NCBI RefSeq assembly: GCF_017353515.1 | Contig: NZ_JAFMPY010000010.1 | Location: 1-64,000 of the forward strand | Reading direction: 5' to 3' | DNA: 64,000 nucleotides | DNA from: Jiella sonneratiae | GTDB taxonomy: Bacteria; Pseudomonadota; Alphaproteobacteria; Rhizobiales; Rhizobiaceae | Shown here: positions 17,614 to 25,755 of the stretch, piece by piece | Layout: every line of letters starts with the position of its first letter | Position numbering within the stretch: the stretch's first letter is position 1 | Notes under the pieces: generated by a model | The model's database searches: none | What the model was told of the DNA's origin: nothing | The model's input: the letters and a program-made list of their open reading frames with translations, nothing else | Position numbers and translations under genes: made by a program

Positions 17614-17755
17614 TCACTTTTGGCCGAGAAACGATCGGGCGAAGTCGTTGGACCATCCGGAGCGCTTGCGTTCGCGTCTGATGCGGATGCCGGATCTGGC
17701 GCGCTTGGGCACGTTGAGGGCGAGCTTGCGAAAAATGGCGAGGTTTTCCGTCCCT
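17614..17755 (-). pseudogene. ISAs1-family transposase C-terminal remnant
   Basis: Minus-strand translation gives GRENLAIFRKLALNVPKRAR, a basic stretch, then RSGWSNDFARSFLGQK and a stop at 17614. This matches the C-terminal end of ISAs1-type transposases (xxENLAxxRxxALN...RAGWDDxfL). About 47 codons remain; nothing transposase-like continues upstream. A small insertion-sequence scar. Confidence 0.6.
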
Positions 17756-18068
17756 TGCCCGCCTTTTGCTCCGCGTCCGGCTCACGCTTTCGCTTGCCGC
17801 CGGCCGGGCCCCCCGAGCCTCCTGTGGGACCGCCGAGGCGCGTATATTCCGCAGCTTCAGGGATCGCGGACGATTGGACGGGCAGCCAGGCCTCCATCAA
17901 CCGGTCGCGGTCAAGGCTGTCGAGAGAGCCTCGTGCGGCCACGACGATTTGGGTCAGTTACCGCTGCTCTGCGGATAGGGGCACAGTCTCGCTTGTCTGA
18001 GCGCTGGCCGTCGCGGGAACGAGGCACAGCGCCCCCAGCAGCGACCCGAGGCGGGTGGAGGTCCGGGA
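17756..18068 (-). pseudogene. Possible decayed secreted-protein gene
   Basis: Downstream of the tetR stop one minus-strand frame reads RLGSLLGALCLVPATASAQT, which looks like a signal peptide. It meets a TAA after SAEQR, then continues open through a DSLDRDRLMEAWLPVQ segment and a Gly/Pro-rich GGPTGGSGGPAGG tail. There is no usable start codon, and the IS remnant follows. I do not recognise the family. It may be a wreck of a small exported protein once co-regulated with the TetR. Confidence 0.3.
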
Positions 18069-18737
18069 TCATCGGCTATCCTTTCTCGAAATGCTGTTCA
18101 GGCCCGCCAGAACGATCTCCAGTCGAGCCATGATGTCTTGCGCCTGGGCGGTCCGGTCGACCGCGCCCTTGCGCTTGCGCCGCGGCAGGAGCGCCCCGAA
18201 CACGACGTCCATCAGCATTCCCGCCAGACGGCCGACGTCGTGGTCCGGCAGAGCGCCCTCGGCGATCTGGCCGTGCAGCCAGTCCATCAGCAGTTCCCGC
18301 GATTGGATGACGCGGGTGTCGTAGAGAATGGCGTTCAGCTCCGGGATCAGAAGGCTTTCCCGCGCCACCAGGTTGAGCATCGCGTCTCTTTCGTCGGCGT
18401 CGCGATCGCTGAGGTCGAGACGGAAGATCAGCCGCAGGGCTTCGAGGGGCGCGTGCCGCTCGCCGCCCGATCGCGGCAGGTCGAGAATGAGATGTCGCCG
18501 CGAGCCGATCGCCGCCGCGAAGAGTTCCGTCTTGTCGGCGAACAGCCGGTAGAGATCGCGTTTCGAAACCCGTGCGCGGCGCGCGATGTCGGTGGTGGTC
18601 GTTCTCGCAAAACCTTGTTCGATGAAGGCGCTCATGGCGGCCGCGAGGACTTGGTCGCGCAATTCTGCGTCGCTGAGGAGCTTCGGGCGGCCTCGGCGCC
18701 TGCCCACCTGCGGTGGGTTCTGGTGCTCCTCTTCCAA
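18069..18737 (-). CDS. TetR-family transcriptional regulator
   Basis: A 222-residue repressor with an N-terminal HTH (TTTTDIARRARVSKRDLYRLF) and an AcrR-like ligand domain; a basic GRRRGRPK stretch precedes the HTH. The only start ahead of the HTH in this frame is TTG at 18737, or possibly GTG at 18704. It is divergent from the methyltransferase/ceramidase operon across a 338-bp gap with two GGTACC-centred palindromes, which are its likely operators. Confidence 0.85.
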   Translation of the reverse strand: MEEEHQNPPQVGRRRGRPKLLSDAELRDQVLAAAMSAFIEQGFARTTTTDIARRARVSKRDLYRLFADKTELFAAAIGSRRHLILDLPRSGGERHAPLEALRLIFRLDLSDRDADERDAMLNLVARESLLIPELNAILYDTRVIQSRELLMDWLHGQIAEGALPDHDVGRLAGMLMDVVFGALLPRRKRKGAVDRTAQAQDIMARLEIVLAGLNSISRKDSR

Positions 18738-18770
18738 CGATTTCGACCCACGGCTCTCGATTTTGGAACT

Positions 18771-18786
18771 ATATGGGTACCCTATT
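18771..18786. promoter_or_regulatory. TetR operator candidate A
   Basis: ATATGGGTACCCTATT: a palindromic core, GGGTACCC, with AT-rich flanks, 34 bp upstream of the tetR start. It shares ATATnGGTACC with site B at 18982. Confidence 0.5.
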
Positions 18787-18981
18787 CAAGGAGGCCTTCC
18801 GTATCAATCCCGCGGCCGAAAAACGACCGGAATGCTCCTGTGCGACGGCTGACCGAGGAGGCGTGATGCCAGGATCGGCGTGATGATGGCCGATGCTTGG
18901 AACGCTCAGGCACGCCGGCCGGCAAAGCGGGTCGTAGATCGTCTTCTACCCCATGCCTTGACAATCCCACCCTTCGGGAAA

Positions 18982-18997
18982 ATATTGGTACCAACTA
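18982..18997. promoter_or_regulatory. TetR operator candidate B
   Basis: ATATTGGTACCAACTA: palindromic core TTGGTACCAA, followed by a further AGTACC half. It lies about 80 bp upstream of the methyltransferase start. Because sites A and B match, they likely serve one repressor acting on both divergent promoters. The rest of 18738-19075 holds no gene that I can see. Confidence 0.5.
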
Positions 18998-19075
18998 AGT
19001 ACCTTATCTCTCATTCGATCGATTCCCGGCCGGCGCGGCCTCCGCGCTTGTCCGGACTGTCTTGAGGAAACGACA

Positions 19076-19735
19076 ATGCCCGACGAGAAATCCGCGCCAG
19101 ATAACCGGCCGAGCCCCATCCGCGACGCGCGCGTCTTGGAGGTTCTCGCGAGAATGAACGCCTCGCGGCGTCGCCCGCCGCGCGAAAGTTTCGGAAACCA
19201 CTCGCGTCACGACCCGGAATTCTTCGCCGACTACGGCTTTTCCATTCACCCGGACCAGGGCGATCTGATCTATCTCCTATGCCGCCAGATGGGAGCCAAA
19301 CGGGTCGTCGATTTCGCGACCTCGGTCGGGATGTCGGCGATCTACTTCGCCGCCGCGATCAAGGACAATGGCGGCGGTGAGGTGATCGGGGCGGAACTCG
19401 TCCCCGCCAAGGTGGAGATCGCCAAGGACAATCTCGCCGCGGCGGGGCTCGCGTCCTTTGCCGATATCCGCCTCGGCGACGCGCGCGAGACCCTGCGCGA
19501 CCTTGGCGGCCCGGTCGACTTCGCACTCATCGACGGATGGCCGATGCCGGAAGGGCCGTCCCTCGCGCGTCAGGTCATCGACGTCGTCGCGCCGCAATTG
19601 CGGGTGGGCGGGTACGTCCTGAACGACAATGCCGAGCCGGATTTCCTCGATTACATCCGCGATCCCGCCAATGGATTCATCTCGATCAGCCTGCCGATCA
19701 AGCGCGGCACCGAACTGGCGCTCAAGATCCGTTAG
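19076..19735 (+). CDS. Class I SAM-dependent O-methyltransferase-like protein
   Basis: A 219-residue Rossmann-fold methyltransferase. RVVDFATSVGMSAIYFAAAI (about 76-95) is motif I, the acidic VIGAELVPAKVEIAKDNL segment is motif II, and FALIDGWP is a motif IV region typical of O-methyltransferase family 3. It starts at ATG 19076 behind AGGAAA. First in the TetR-flanked operon. The substrate is unknown; the neighbours are exported hydrolases, so the link may be regulatory rather than metabolic. Confidence 0.8.
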   Translation: MPDEKSAPDNRPSPIRDARVLEVLARMNASRRRPPRESFGNHSRHDPEFFADYGFSIHPDQGDLIYLLCRQMGAKRVVDFATSVGMSAIYFAAAIKDNGGGEVIGAELVPAKVEIAKDNLAAAGLASFADIRLGDARETLRDLGGPVDFALIDGWPMPEGPSLARQVIDVVAPQLRVGGYVLNDNAEPDFLDYIRDPANGFISISLPIKRGTELALKIR

Positions 19736-19785
19736 CGCCCCCCGCCGATCGGCTTTCCAGCTTGCGCTCATCATAGGAGTTTCCC

Positions 19786-20235
19786 ATGCGCCGCCGCCTG
19801 CCGATCGCCCTCGCCATGTTCTTGTCGGCTTCCGGTGTTCTTGCCGCCCAGACGAGGCAAGAATCCATGGACAGGGTCGTGGCCCAACTCGGCCTTCAGG
19901 AGGTCGAGATCCAGCAGGACAAGCATTTTCATGGCCCCGACATCGAGGGCAGGCTGCCGGATGGAACCTGGGTCGCGGTGAACGTCGACTGGCACGGCGA
20001 CATCGAGGAGATCGAGGCTCATGGACATGGCGGCTTCAGCGCGGAGGCGGTCGCGCCGCTTCTTCCCGAGGCCGTGCGCAACAACGACTCCTGGCCGTCG
20101 CAGGCGAAATTGCACAAGCTCGAATTCCATGATGGCCGTCGCATCGAGGTCGAAGGCGATCATTCGGATGGCCACGAATTCAAAGCCGAGTTCGCGCCCG
20201 ACGGCCAGTTGATCGAGATGAAGATCGGGGATTGA
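19786..20235 (+). CDS. Exported PepSY-like small protein
   Basis: A 149-residue protein with a signal peptide (MRRRLPIALAMFLSASGVLA), then repeated short beta-type segments such as VAVNVDWHGDIEEIEAHGHG and HDGRRIEVEGDHSDGHEF, reminiscent of PepSY domains. It is His- and Asp-rich (HFHGPD, HGHGG, EGDHSDGHEF), which could reflect metal binding. It is located between the methyltransferase and the ceramidase-like gene, 50 bp after the former. Possibly an inhibitor, chaperone or metal carrier for the exported hydrolases; this is a guess. Confidence 0.65.
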   Translation: MRRRLPIALAMFLSASGVLAAQTRQESMDRVVAQLGLQEVEIQQDKHFHGPDIEGRLPDGTWVAVNVDWHGDIEEIEAHGHGGFSAEAVAPLLPEAVRNNDSWPSQAKLHKLEFHDGRRIEVEGDHSDGHEFKAEFAPDGQLIEMKIGD

Positions 20236-20264
20236 AGCCGCGAGGCGCGGAAGGAGTCGTAGCA

Positions 20265-21629
20265 ATGCCATCGAGACGCGACCTTCTACGCCTTGGGCTC
20301 GTGATGGCGGCGGCCGGTGCCTTCAAATCCGCGGTCGCACGCGCGCAGGATGTGCAATCGGCACCGTTCAAGGCCGGGGCAGGGCGGGCGGAGGTCGTCT
20401 TCGCCGACGATATCTTTCCGATCGACGGGTTCGTCGCTGAGCACGACCTGCTCGCCGTGCGGGTTCTCCTGCTCGATGACGGTGAGCATCGAACGGCGAT
20501 CGCCGTCGTCGACCTGACCTCGATCACCGACGGGACGATTGCGTCCTTCAAGTCGATCCTGACCGAGATCGCGGACGTGTCGGCCGAAAACGCGTTGGTA
20601 TGCGCGAGCCACACGTTTTCCGCACCGCATGTCTTTCCCCCCGATCAAATGCCGGCGGGCACCGATGCCGCGCGCAACGACGCCAAGGCGAAAGCCTTCG
20701 AGGTGGCTTTGCGGCAGGCCGCGCAGGCCGCGGTGACGGCCATGCGGCCGGCGCGCCTCGGTTTCGGCGAGGGCGTCAGCCGGGTCAGCGTCAACCGCGA
20801 CGTCGAAACGCCCTTCGGATGGTGGCTCGGTGCGGACGACGCCGGCTTCACCGATCCCGCGCTCGGCATCGTGCGATTGGAGGCCGATGACGGGACGCCC
20901 CTGGCGATCGTGATGAACTTCGCCGTCCAGTCCTCAGTGATGGACGGTTCGGAACGCGCGAGCGGCGGCAAGCTCATCAGCGCCGATCTCGCCGGGCGGG
21001 CCGCCCGCTTTGTCGAAGACCACTATGGTGCCGACACCGTGGCGCTCTTTCTCGTCGGCGCGGCGGGCGATCAGGCGCCCTATCTCCAAGCCGCCCGCCA
21101 TGTCGTCGACGCAAACGGCAATGTCGGCCGCGAGGATATTCACGAAACCGGCTTCACGATCCTCGATCTTTTGGGCGAAAGGCTGGGCCAGGACGTCGTG
21201 CGCACCGCCGATGCGATCTCCATGGACAGCGCGACGACCCTTCAAACCCATCGCGCGACGATCGAGGTGCCGGGGCAGGGCTCGTCGCCCAAAAACCGGC
21301 CGGTCGGCCCCGTTGCGTCCTTCGCCTATGAGCCGGCGGGCTCGGTGGACATGCCGGTCGCCCTGATGCGGCTCGGCGATGTCGCCATCGTCGGCGTCCA
21401 GCCGGAACTTTCCGCTTCGATCGGCGTCACGATCAAACGCGGATCCCCCTTCGCCCATACCATGGTGGTCACCATGGTCGATGGCGGCGCCAAATACATG
21501 GCCGATGCCTTGGCCTACGACCGCTATACCTACGAGGCGCGCAACTCGCCCTTCGCCAAGGGCGCGGCCGAGATGGCCGCCGCGAAAATCATCGATCTGC
21601 TCAACGCGCTGAAAAGCGACAATGACTGA
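20265..21629 (+). CDS. Neutral ceramidase-like exported hydrolase
   Basis: A 454-residue protein with a Tat-type signal (PSRRDLLRLGLVMAAAGAF, residues 2-20), starting at ATG 20265 behind AAGGAG. The mature region resembles neutral/alkaline non-lysosomal ceramidases: KAGAGRAEVVF at the start, then EHDLLAVRVLLLDD, the CASHTFSAPHV loop in the position of the metal-binding SHTHSGP motif, and VGAAGDQAPY near residue 270. The loop has a single His before TFSAPH, so the zinc ligand set differs slightly from the classic motif. It would act in the periplasm or outside the cell on amide-linked lipids or a related amide. Confidence 0.7.
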   Translation: MPSRRDLLRLGLVMAAAGAFKSAVARAQDVQSAPFKAGAGRAEVVFADDIFPIDGFVAEHDLLAVRVLLLDDGEHRTAIAVVDLTSITDGTIASFKSILTEIADVSAENALVCASHTFSAPHVFPPDQMPAGTDAARNDAKAKAFEVALRQAAQAAVTAMRPARLGFGEGVSRVSVNRDVETPFGWWLGADDAGFTDPALGIVRLEADDGTPLAIVMNFAVQSSVMDGSERASGGKLISADLAGRAARFVEDHYGADTVALFLVGAAGDQAPYLQAARHVVDANGNVGREDIHETGFTILDLLGERLGQDVVRTADAISMDSATTLQTHRATIEVPGQGSSPKNRPVGPVASFAYEPAGSVDMPVALMRLGDVAIVGVQPELSASIGVTIKRGSPFAHTMVVTMVDGGAKYMADALAYDRYTYEARNSPFAKGAAEMAAAKIIDLLNALKSDND

Positions 21630-21642
21630 AGGAGGCGAGGGA

Positions 21643-23013
21643 ATGCCGTCACGCCGCGAGTTCATGGTCACCCTGGCCGGTATCGGCGCCGTGTCTTTTC
21701 TCGGCCTGCCGGCGGGCGCGCAGACGCAGGCAAAGCCGGTATCCGCGACGGCCATCACCCAAGTCTTCGGCGATGGGGTGCGCTTCGTCGCCGTGGCACT
21801 TGAATTCGACGACACGATCGACGCCGACGCCCTGTCCAATGACGATTTCAGCGTCGCGGATCGCACCGTGACCGACGCATATACTGCGACGTCGACCGAT
21901 CCGGCTGACAAGGCCGACAGCGGCCGGTTCGTGATCGTGACGCTCTCGCCGGAAGACGAGGGCGCCATCCTGGCCGAGCAGTCGGAAAACAAGGGCGGAG
22001 GCGGGCCGGGCGGCTCCGGCGATGCCGGAGGCCCCGGCGGACCGGGAGGGCCGGGCAAGGGCGGCCCCGGCAAGGCGGGCGATCCGGCGACGGCCGATTC
22101 CACCTGGCGCGAGCCGGTCGCCACGGTCACCCAGGCGGCCTTCGAAGCTGCGGACGGCGAGACCGTTGCGGCCGCCCGGATCGAGACGTCGGCCGTGCGC
22201 AACCTCGTCGTCGACGACTTCAAGCAACTGGAATATACCGACCCCGAGACCGGTGACACGCTGGCCTACAATCTCTTCGTTCCCCGCGGCTACGACCCAT
22301 CCAAGTCCTATCCGCTGGTCAATTTCATGCATGATGCCGGCGCGACCAGCAAGAACCCCCGGACCACGCTCCTGCAGGGGCTGGGGGCGATTTCATGGGC
22401 GAGCCCTGAGGATCAGGCGAAGCGGCCGTGTTTCGTGCTCGCGCCGCAATATGACGAGATCATCGCCGACGACGATTCCAGGACGTCGAGCATGCTCGAC
22501 ACTACGATCAACCTGATCAAGTCGCTGGCGAAGGACTACAACATCGACACCGACCGCCTCTACACGACGGGCCAGTCGGGCGGCTGCATGATGTCGATCG
22601 CGATGAACATCGCCTATCCGGACTTTTTCGCCGCATCCCTGCTTGTGGCCGGCCAGTGGGACCCCGCCCTCGTGGCGCCGATGGCAAACGACAAGCTGTG
22701 GATCGTCGTTTCCCAGGACGACGACAAGGCTTTCCCCGGCGAGAATGCGATCACCGAAAAGCTCGAGGCGCAAGGGGCAACGGTCAGCCGCGCGGTGTGG
22801 GACGGCACCTGGTCGAATGAGCAGTTCCAGTTCGCCTTCGACGATCTCGATGCCGAGGCGAGCCCGATCAACTATGTCTGCTTCGCCGCCGGAACGGTGA
22901 TCCCGGAAGGGGAGTCCACCGCCGGCGCCAGCGGCCACCGCAACACCTGGCGCATTGCCTATTCGATCGAGCCCCTCCGCGAATGGATCTTCCGCCACAG
23001 CCGTCTTCAGTAG
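21643..23013 (+). CDS. Tat-exported alpha/beta-hydrolase (EstA/PHB-depolymerase-like) with Gly-rich linker
   Basis: A 456-residue secreted esterase. The start at 21643 gives a Tat signal (PSRREFMVTLAGIGAV) behind GGAGGCGAGGG. Residues 30-115 look like an Ig-like EstA N-terminal domain. A Gly/Pro-rich, collagen-like linker follows (about 118-147). The hydrolase domain starts near 195, with nucleophile Ser312 in TGQSGGCMMS, a candidate Asp around 360 and His432 in ASGHRNTW. It begins 13 bp after the ceramidase-like gene and shares its PSRR start, so it is part of the same exported-enzyme operon. It may act on a polyester or a lipid ester. Confidence 0.8.
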   Translation: MPSRREFMVTLAGIGAVSFLGLPAGAQTQAKPVSATAITQVFGDGVRFVAVALEFDDTIDADALSNDDFSVADRTVTDAYTATSTDPADKADSGRFVIVTLSPEDEGAILAEQSENKGGGGPGGSGDAGGPGGPGGPGKGGPGKAGDPATADSTWREPVATVTQAAFEAADGETVAAARIETSAVRNLVVDDFKQLEYTDPETGDTLAYNLFVPRGYDPSKSYPLVNFMHDAGATSKNPRTTLLQGLGAISWASPEDQAKRPCFVLAPQYDEIIADDDSRTSSMLDTTINLIKSLAKDYNIDTDRLYTTGQSGGCMMSIAMNIAYPDFFAASLLVAGQWDPALVAPMANDKLWIVVSQDDDKAFPGENAITEKLEAQGATVSRAVWDGTWSNEQFQFAFDDLDAEASPINYVCFAAGTVIPEGESTAGASGHRNTWRIAYSIEPLREWIFRHSRLQ

Positions 23014-23241
23014 ACGGCGGGACCGGATTGAACCGCACCGACTTTCCCGCAGGCCGGTTTGCTTGAGTCCTACGCGGCGAGCGGCAAGGCCTCAAGCTGG
23101 GCGTAGTGGGCGGCTTCGCCGGCTGGTGATCGGGAATGTGATTGCCGCTGGACGAGTGGACAAAGGCCGGATGGCGTCGCCGGCGGTCGATCGAGTTGCA
23201 TGCCGCCGGGTGCGGTGAAGGACAGCAGGCCACACGGCGTC
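23014..23241. other. Convergent intergenic region with a possible transposase tail
   Basis: On the minus strand a short frame ends RSPAGEAAHYAQLEALPLAA followed by a stop. This has the look of an insertion-sequence or integrase C terminus, but I cannot assign a family. No start, ribosome binding site or U-tracted terminator is visible. Confidence 0.3.
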
Positions 23242-24183
23242 TCACACGGCGAAGAAGTAGTTCGTCAGGTGGAAAAAGATCGGCGCGGCGAAGGTGACGG
23301 AATCCATCCGGTCCAGAGCCCCGCCGTGGCCCTCGATCATCGTGCCCCAGTCCTTGGCGCCCAGCGAGCGCTTGATCGCCGACAGGACGAGACCCCCGCA
23401 GAAGCCGGCGAGGACGATGGCGAGCGCCATGCCGCCGGCCTGCAGCGGGGAGAAGGGCGTGATCCAGAACAGCCCGGCCCCGACGAGCGCCGCCGACAGG
23501 CCGCCGCCGATCAGCCCTTCCCAGGTCTTGGCAGGCGAAACGCGCGGGGCGACCTTGTGCCGGCCGGCCAGCTTGCCGAAAACATATTGCAGGACGTCCG
23601 AAAGCTGCACCACGGCGATCAGGAAGAACAGCCAGAGAAAATTCTCTCCCTCGTGGCCGGGGATACGCAGAATCAGAAGCGCCGGCGCATGGCTGATGCA
23701 ATAGACCGTCAGCATCAGGCCCCATTGCAGCTTGGCGGTCCGCTCCAGGAAATGGTCGGTCTCGCCGGCAAGGACGGTCAGGACCGGCAGGAGCAGAAAG
23801 GCATAGACCGGGATCGCGATGGCGAAGACCGTCTGCCATGCGTCGAAGATCAGCCAGTATTGCAGGGGAATGAACAGGTAGAACGCCGTCGCCACCGCCC
23901 GGTGGTCGGCGGGCCGGGTGGGCGTGAGCGTGATCATCTCGCGCAGGCAGTAGAACGAGGTGAGCGCGAAGAGGACGAGCGTCACCACAGGGCCCAGAAG
24001 AAAGGCGGCGGCAAAGATCGCCACCATCACCCACCAGGCCTTCACCCGGGAATTGAGGTTCTGAACCGTCGTCTGCATGGCTTCGCCATGGGCGCGCCGC
24101 GACAAGACGAAGGAGGCGAGCGAACCTGCCAGGAGGATGCCGATCACGCCGGCAAGAAGAACGATGATGCGCCAGTCGTCCAT
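23242..24183 (-). CDS. Phosphatidate cytidylyltransferase (CdsA family)
   Basis: Inner-membrane enzyme of 313 residues making CDP-diacylglycerol from phosphatidate and CTP. It has many hydrophobic helices and the family signature near the C terminus (SAIKRSLGAKDWG, then GHGGALDRMDS, about 265-300). The start at 24183 is 3 bp after the acyltransferase stop. Because it sits with a CDP-alcohol transferase and a PlsC, it is probably a second, dedicated CdsA (as in E. coli YnbB) rather than the housekeeping copy. That assignment is inference. Confidence 0.85.
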   Translation of the reverse strand: MDDWRIIVLLAGVIGILLAGSLASFVLSRRAHGEAMQTTVQNLNSRVKAWWVMVAIFAAAFLLGPVVTLVLFALTSFYCLREMITLTPTRPADHRAVATAFYLFIPLQYWLIFDAWQTVFAIAIPVYAFLLLPVLTVLAGETDHFLERTAKLQWGLMLTVYCISHAPALLILRIPGHEGENFLWLFFLIAVVQLSDVLQYVFGKLAGRHKVAPRVSPAKTWEGLIGGGLSAALVGAGLFWITPFSPLQAGGMALAIVLAGFCGGLVLSAIKRSLGAKDWGTMIEGHGGALDRMDSVTFAAPIFFHLTNYFFAV

Positions 24184-24186
24184 GGT

Positions 24187-24804
24187 TCAGACCTCTCCCG
24201 GTCTGCCGAGCGCGGCGACGGCCTCGCGCGCTCTCTCCAGAAACGCCTGCCGCTCTTCTCCCTGCCGCAAGCGCAGCGGAGCGCCGAAACGCGCCGCACA
24301 GCTGATCGGCGCGGGAACATAGGCGCCCTTGGGAAAGGCCCGGGCGAGATTGTCCAGAAAGACCGGGATCAGCTGGACGCCGGGATGGGTGTTGGCGAGA
24401 TTGTAGAGCCCGGATTTGAACGGCATGATGGATGAACCCTCGCCGCGCGTGCCTTCCGGAAACAGGATCAGCGAACGCCCGTCGGCCAGGGCCGCCCGCA
24501 AGGGGGCGAGCGGATCGCTGCCCGCCGGCGCCTGGCGTTCGACGAGAACGCAGTCCAGGATGTCGAGGGCGACGAAGCGCCTGAGCCGCCCCTTTCCCCA
24601 GTAATCGCGCGCCGCCACCGGCGACGTCCTCGCCCGCAACGCGTCCGGAAGCGCCGCCCAAAGGACGATCGTATCGAGGTGGCTGCCGTGGTTGGCGAAA
24701 TAGATCCGCTGCTCGAAGGTCGGCTCGGACCCGACCCAGCGCCCGTGGCCGCCGACGAGAAAGCGCGTCAGCGCGATGAGGACGAGGCGCGCCGCGGCAA
24801 TCAT
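24187..24804 (-). CDS. 1-acyl-sn-glycerol-3-phosphate acyltransferase (PlsC-like)
   Basis: A 205-residue membrane-associated acyltransferase. The catalytic HX4D is NHGSHLD (His39, Asp44) and the glycerol-phosphate-binding motif is LFPEGTRG (about 114-121). It is shorter than typical PlsC and starts at ATG 24804, overlapping the stop of the CDP-alcohol transferase (TGA at 24801-24803). It would acylate lysophosphatidate or another lysolipid to feed the adjacent CdsA. Confidence 0.85.
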   Translation of the reverse strand: MIAAARLVLIALTRFLVGGHGRWVGSEPTFEQRIYFANHGSHLDTIVLWAALPDALRARTSPVAARDYWGKGRLRRFVALDILDCVLVERQAPAGSDPLAPLRAALADGRSLILFPEGTRGEGSSIMPFKSGLYNLANTHPGVQLIPVFLDNLARAFPKGAYVPAPISCAARFGAPLRLRQGEERQAFLERAREAVAALGRPGEV

Positions 24805-25463
24805 CGGGCTCGTCCGGCGAGGCCCTCGGCCTGGCTTTGCAGCCGGCGGGCGATGGTCACCACGGTGCCGAGGGCGATCAGGCCGAGAAGCGCCGTCGAG
24901 ACCGGATGGCTCGCGGCGAGAAAGGCTTCGGCAAAGGCGATGCCGGCAGCGAGCGTCAGGGCCGCCATGCGGTGCTGCTTGGCCATCGGGCCGCGAAAAT
25001 CCTGCTTCAGCCCCACCGTGGCACCGAGAAGCCGGACATAGGCGGCGATCGCCGCACAGAGCGCCGCGAGCCAGCCGAGCCAGCCCACCCCCAGGCCATA
25101 GCCGAAAGCCACCAGGAACAGGCTGTCTTCCAGACGGTCCGGCGCCTCGTTCCAGAGCGCGCCGCTGGTCGAGCCCCGGCCGCCCTCCACCGCCACCAGC
25201 CCGTCCATCAGGTTGGCGACGAGGCGCAGCTGGATGCACAGCGCGCCGACGATCCACAGAAGGGGCTGAGGCAGGCGCGCGGCGAAGACGAAGGCAGCGG
25301 CGCCGGCCAGCGCAAAGACGATGCCGAGCGCGGAGATCTGATTGGCGGTCAATCCGGTGCGAAGCAGAAACCGCAGAAGCCGGCCCGCCCATGGCCGTTC
25401 GCGTGAGGCAAGAGGCCGCCGATCGCCAAGCGGCGCCCTGCCTTTGCTTTCGTCCGTCGCCAT
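24801..25463 (-). CDS. CDP-alcohol phosphatidyltransferase with variant active-site motif
   Basis: A 220-residue integral membrane protein of the CDP-OH-P transferase family. The canonical motif DGxxAR-x8-GxxxDxxxD appears as DGLVAV at 87-92, G101, N105 and D109: the Arg is Val and the second Asp is Asn, while the other positions are kept. This pattern resembles the E. coli YnbA-type subgroup as I remember it, so the enzyme may still be active on an unusual acceptor. I chose ATG 25463; ATG 25496 is possible. First gene of the phospholipid operon with PlsC and CdsA. The product lipid is unknown. Confidence 0.75.
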   Translation of the reverse strand: MATDESKGRAPLGDRRPLASRERPWAGRLLRFLLRTGLTANQISALGIVFALAGAAAFVFAARLPQPLLWIVGALCIQLRLVANLMDGLVAVEGGRGSTSGALWNEAPDRLEDSLFLVAFGYGLGVGWLGWLAALCAAIAAYVRLLGATVGLKQDFRGPMAKQHRMAALTLAAGIAFAEAFLAASHPVSTALLGLIALGTVVTIARRLQSQAEGLAGRAR

Positions 25464-25755
25464 TCGCCGCTCTCCCGCAACAGGCCACACCCGCATGCGA
25501 GACGTCTCACGGCGGCCGGTGCCAGGCAAGCTGCCTCTGCCGTCTCGGAGCAAGCATTTCGATCCGGGCGAGTGGGGGCGTCATATCATCGGGTCGATGG
25601 AGAGGACCCGAAACCGCCACCGCCGTCGACGAGACGGAGCGATCGGGCCTGGATCGCGGCGGCGGGTCCTGAGCATATCAATTCAACCCGGCAGCGCGGC
25701 TCTTCGAGGTTCAACGGGTCTCGGCACATTTCCCGATCCCATTCAGCCTTTCATC

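Noticed and set aside
22868-24661. A 597-codon minus-strand frame extending over cdsA and plsC
   Set aside because: Alternative frame of the overlapping phospholipid genes; low-complexity Arg/Pro/Gly composition.
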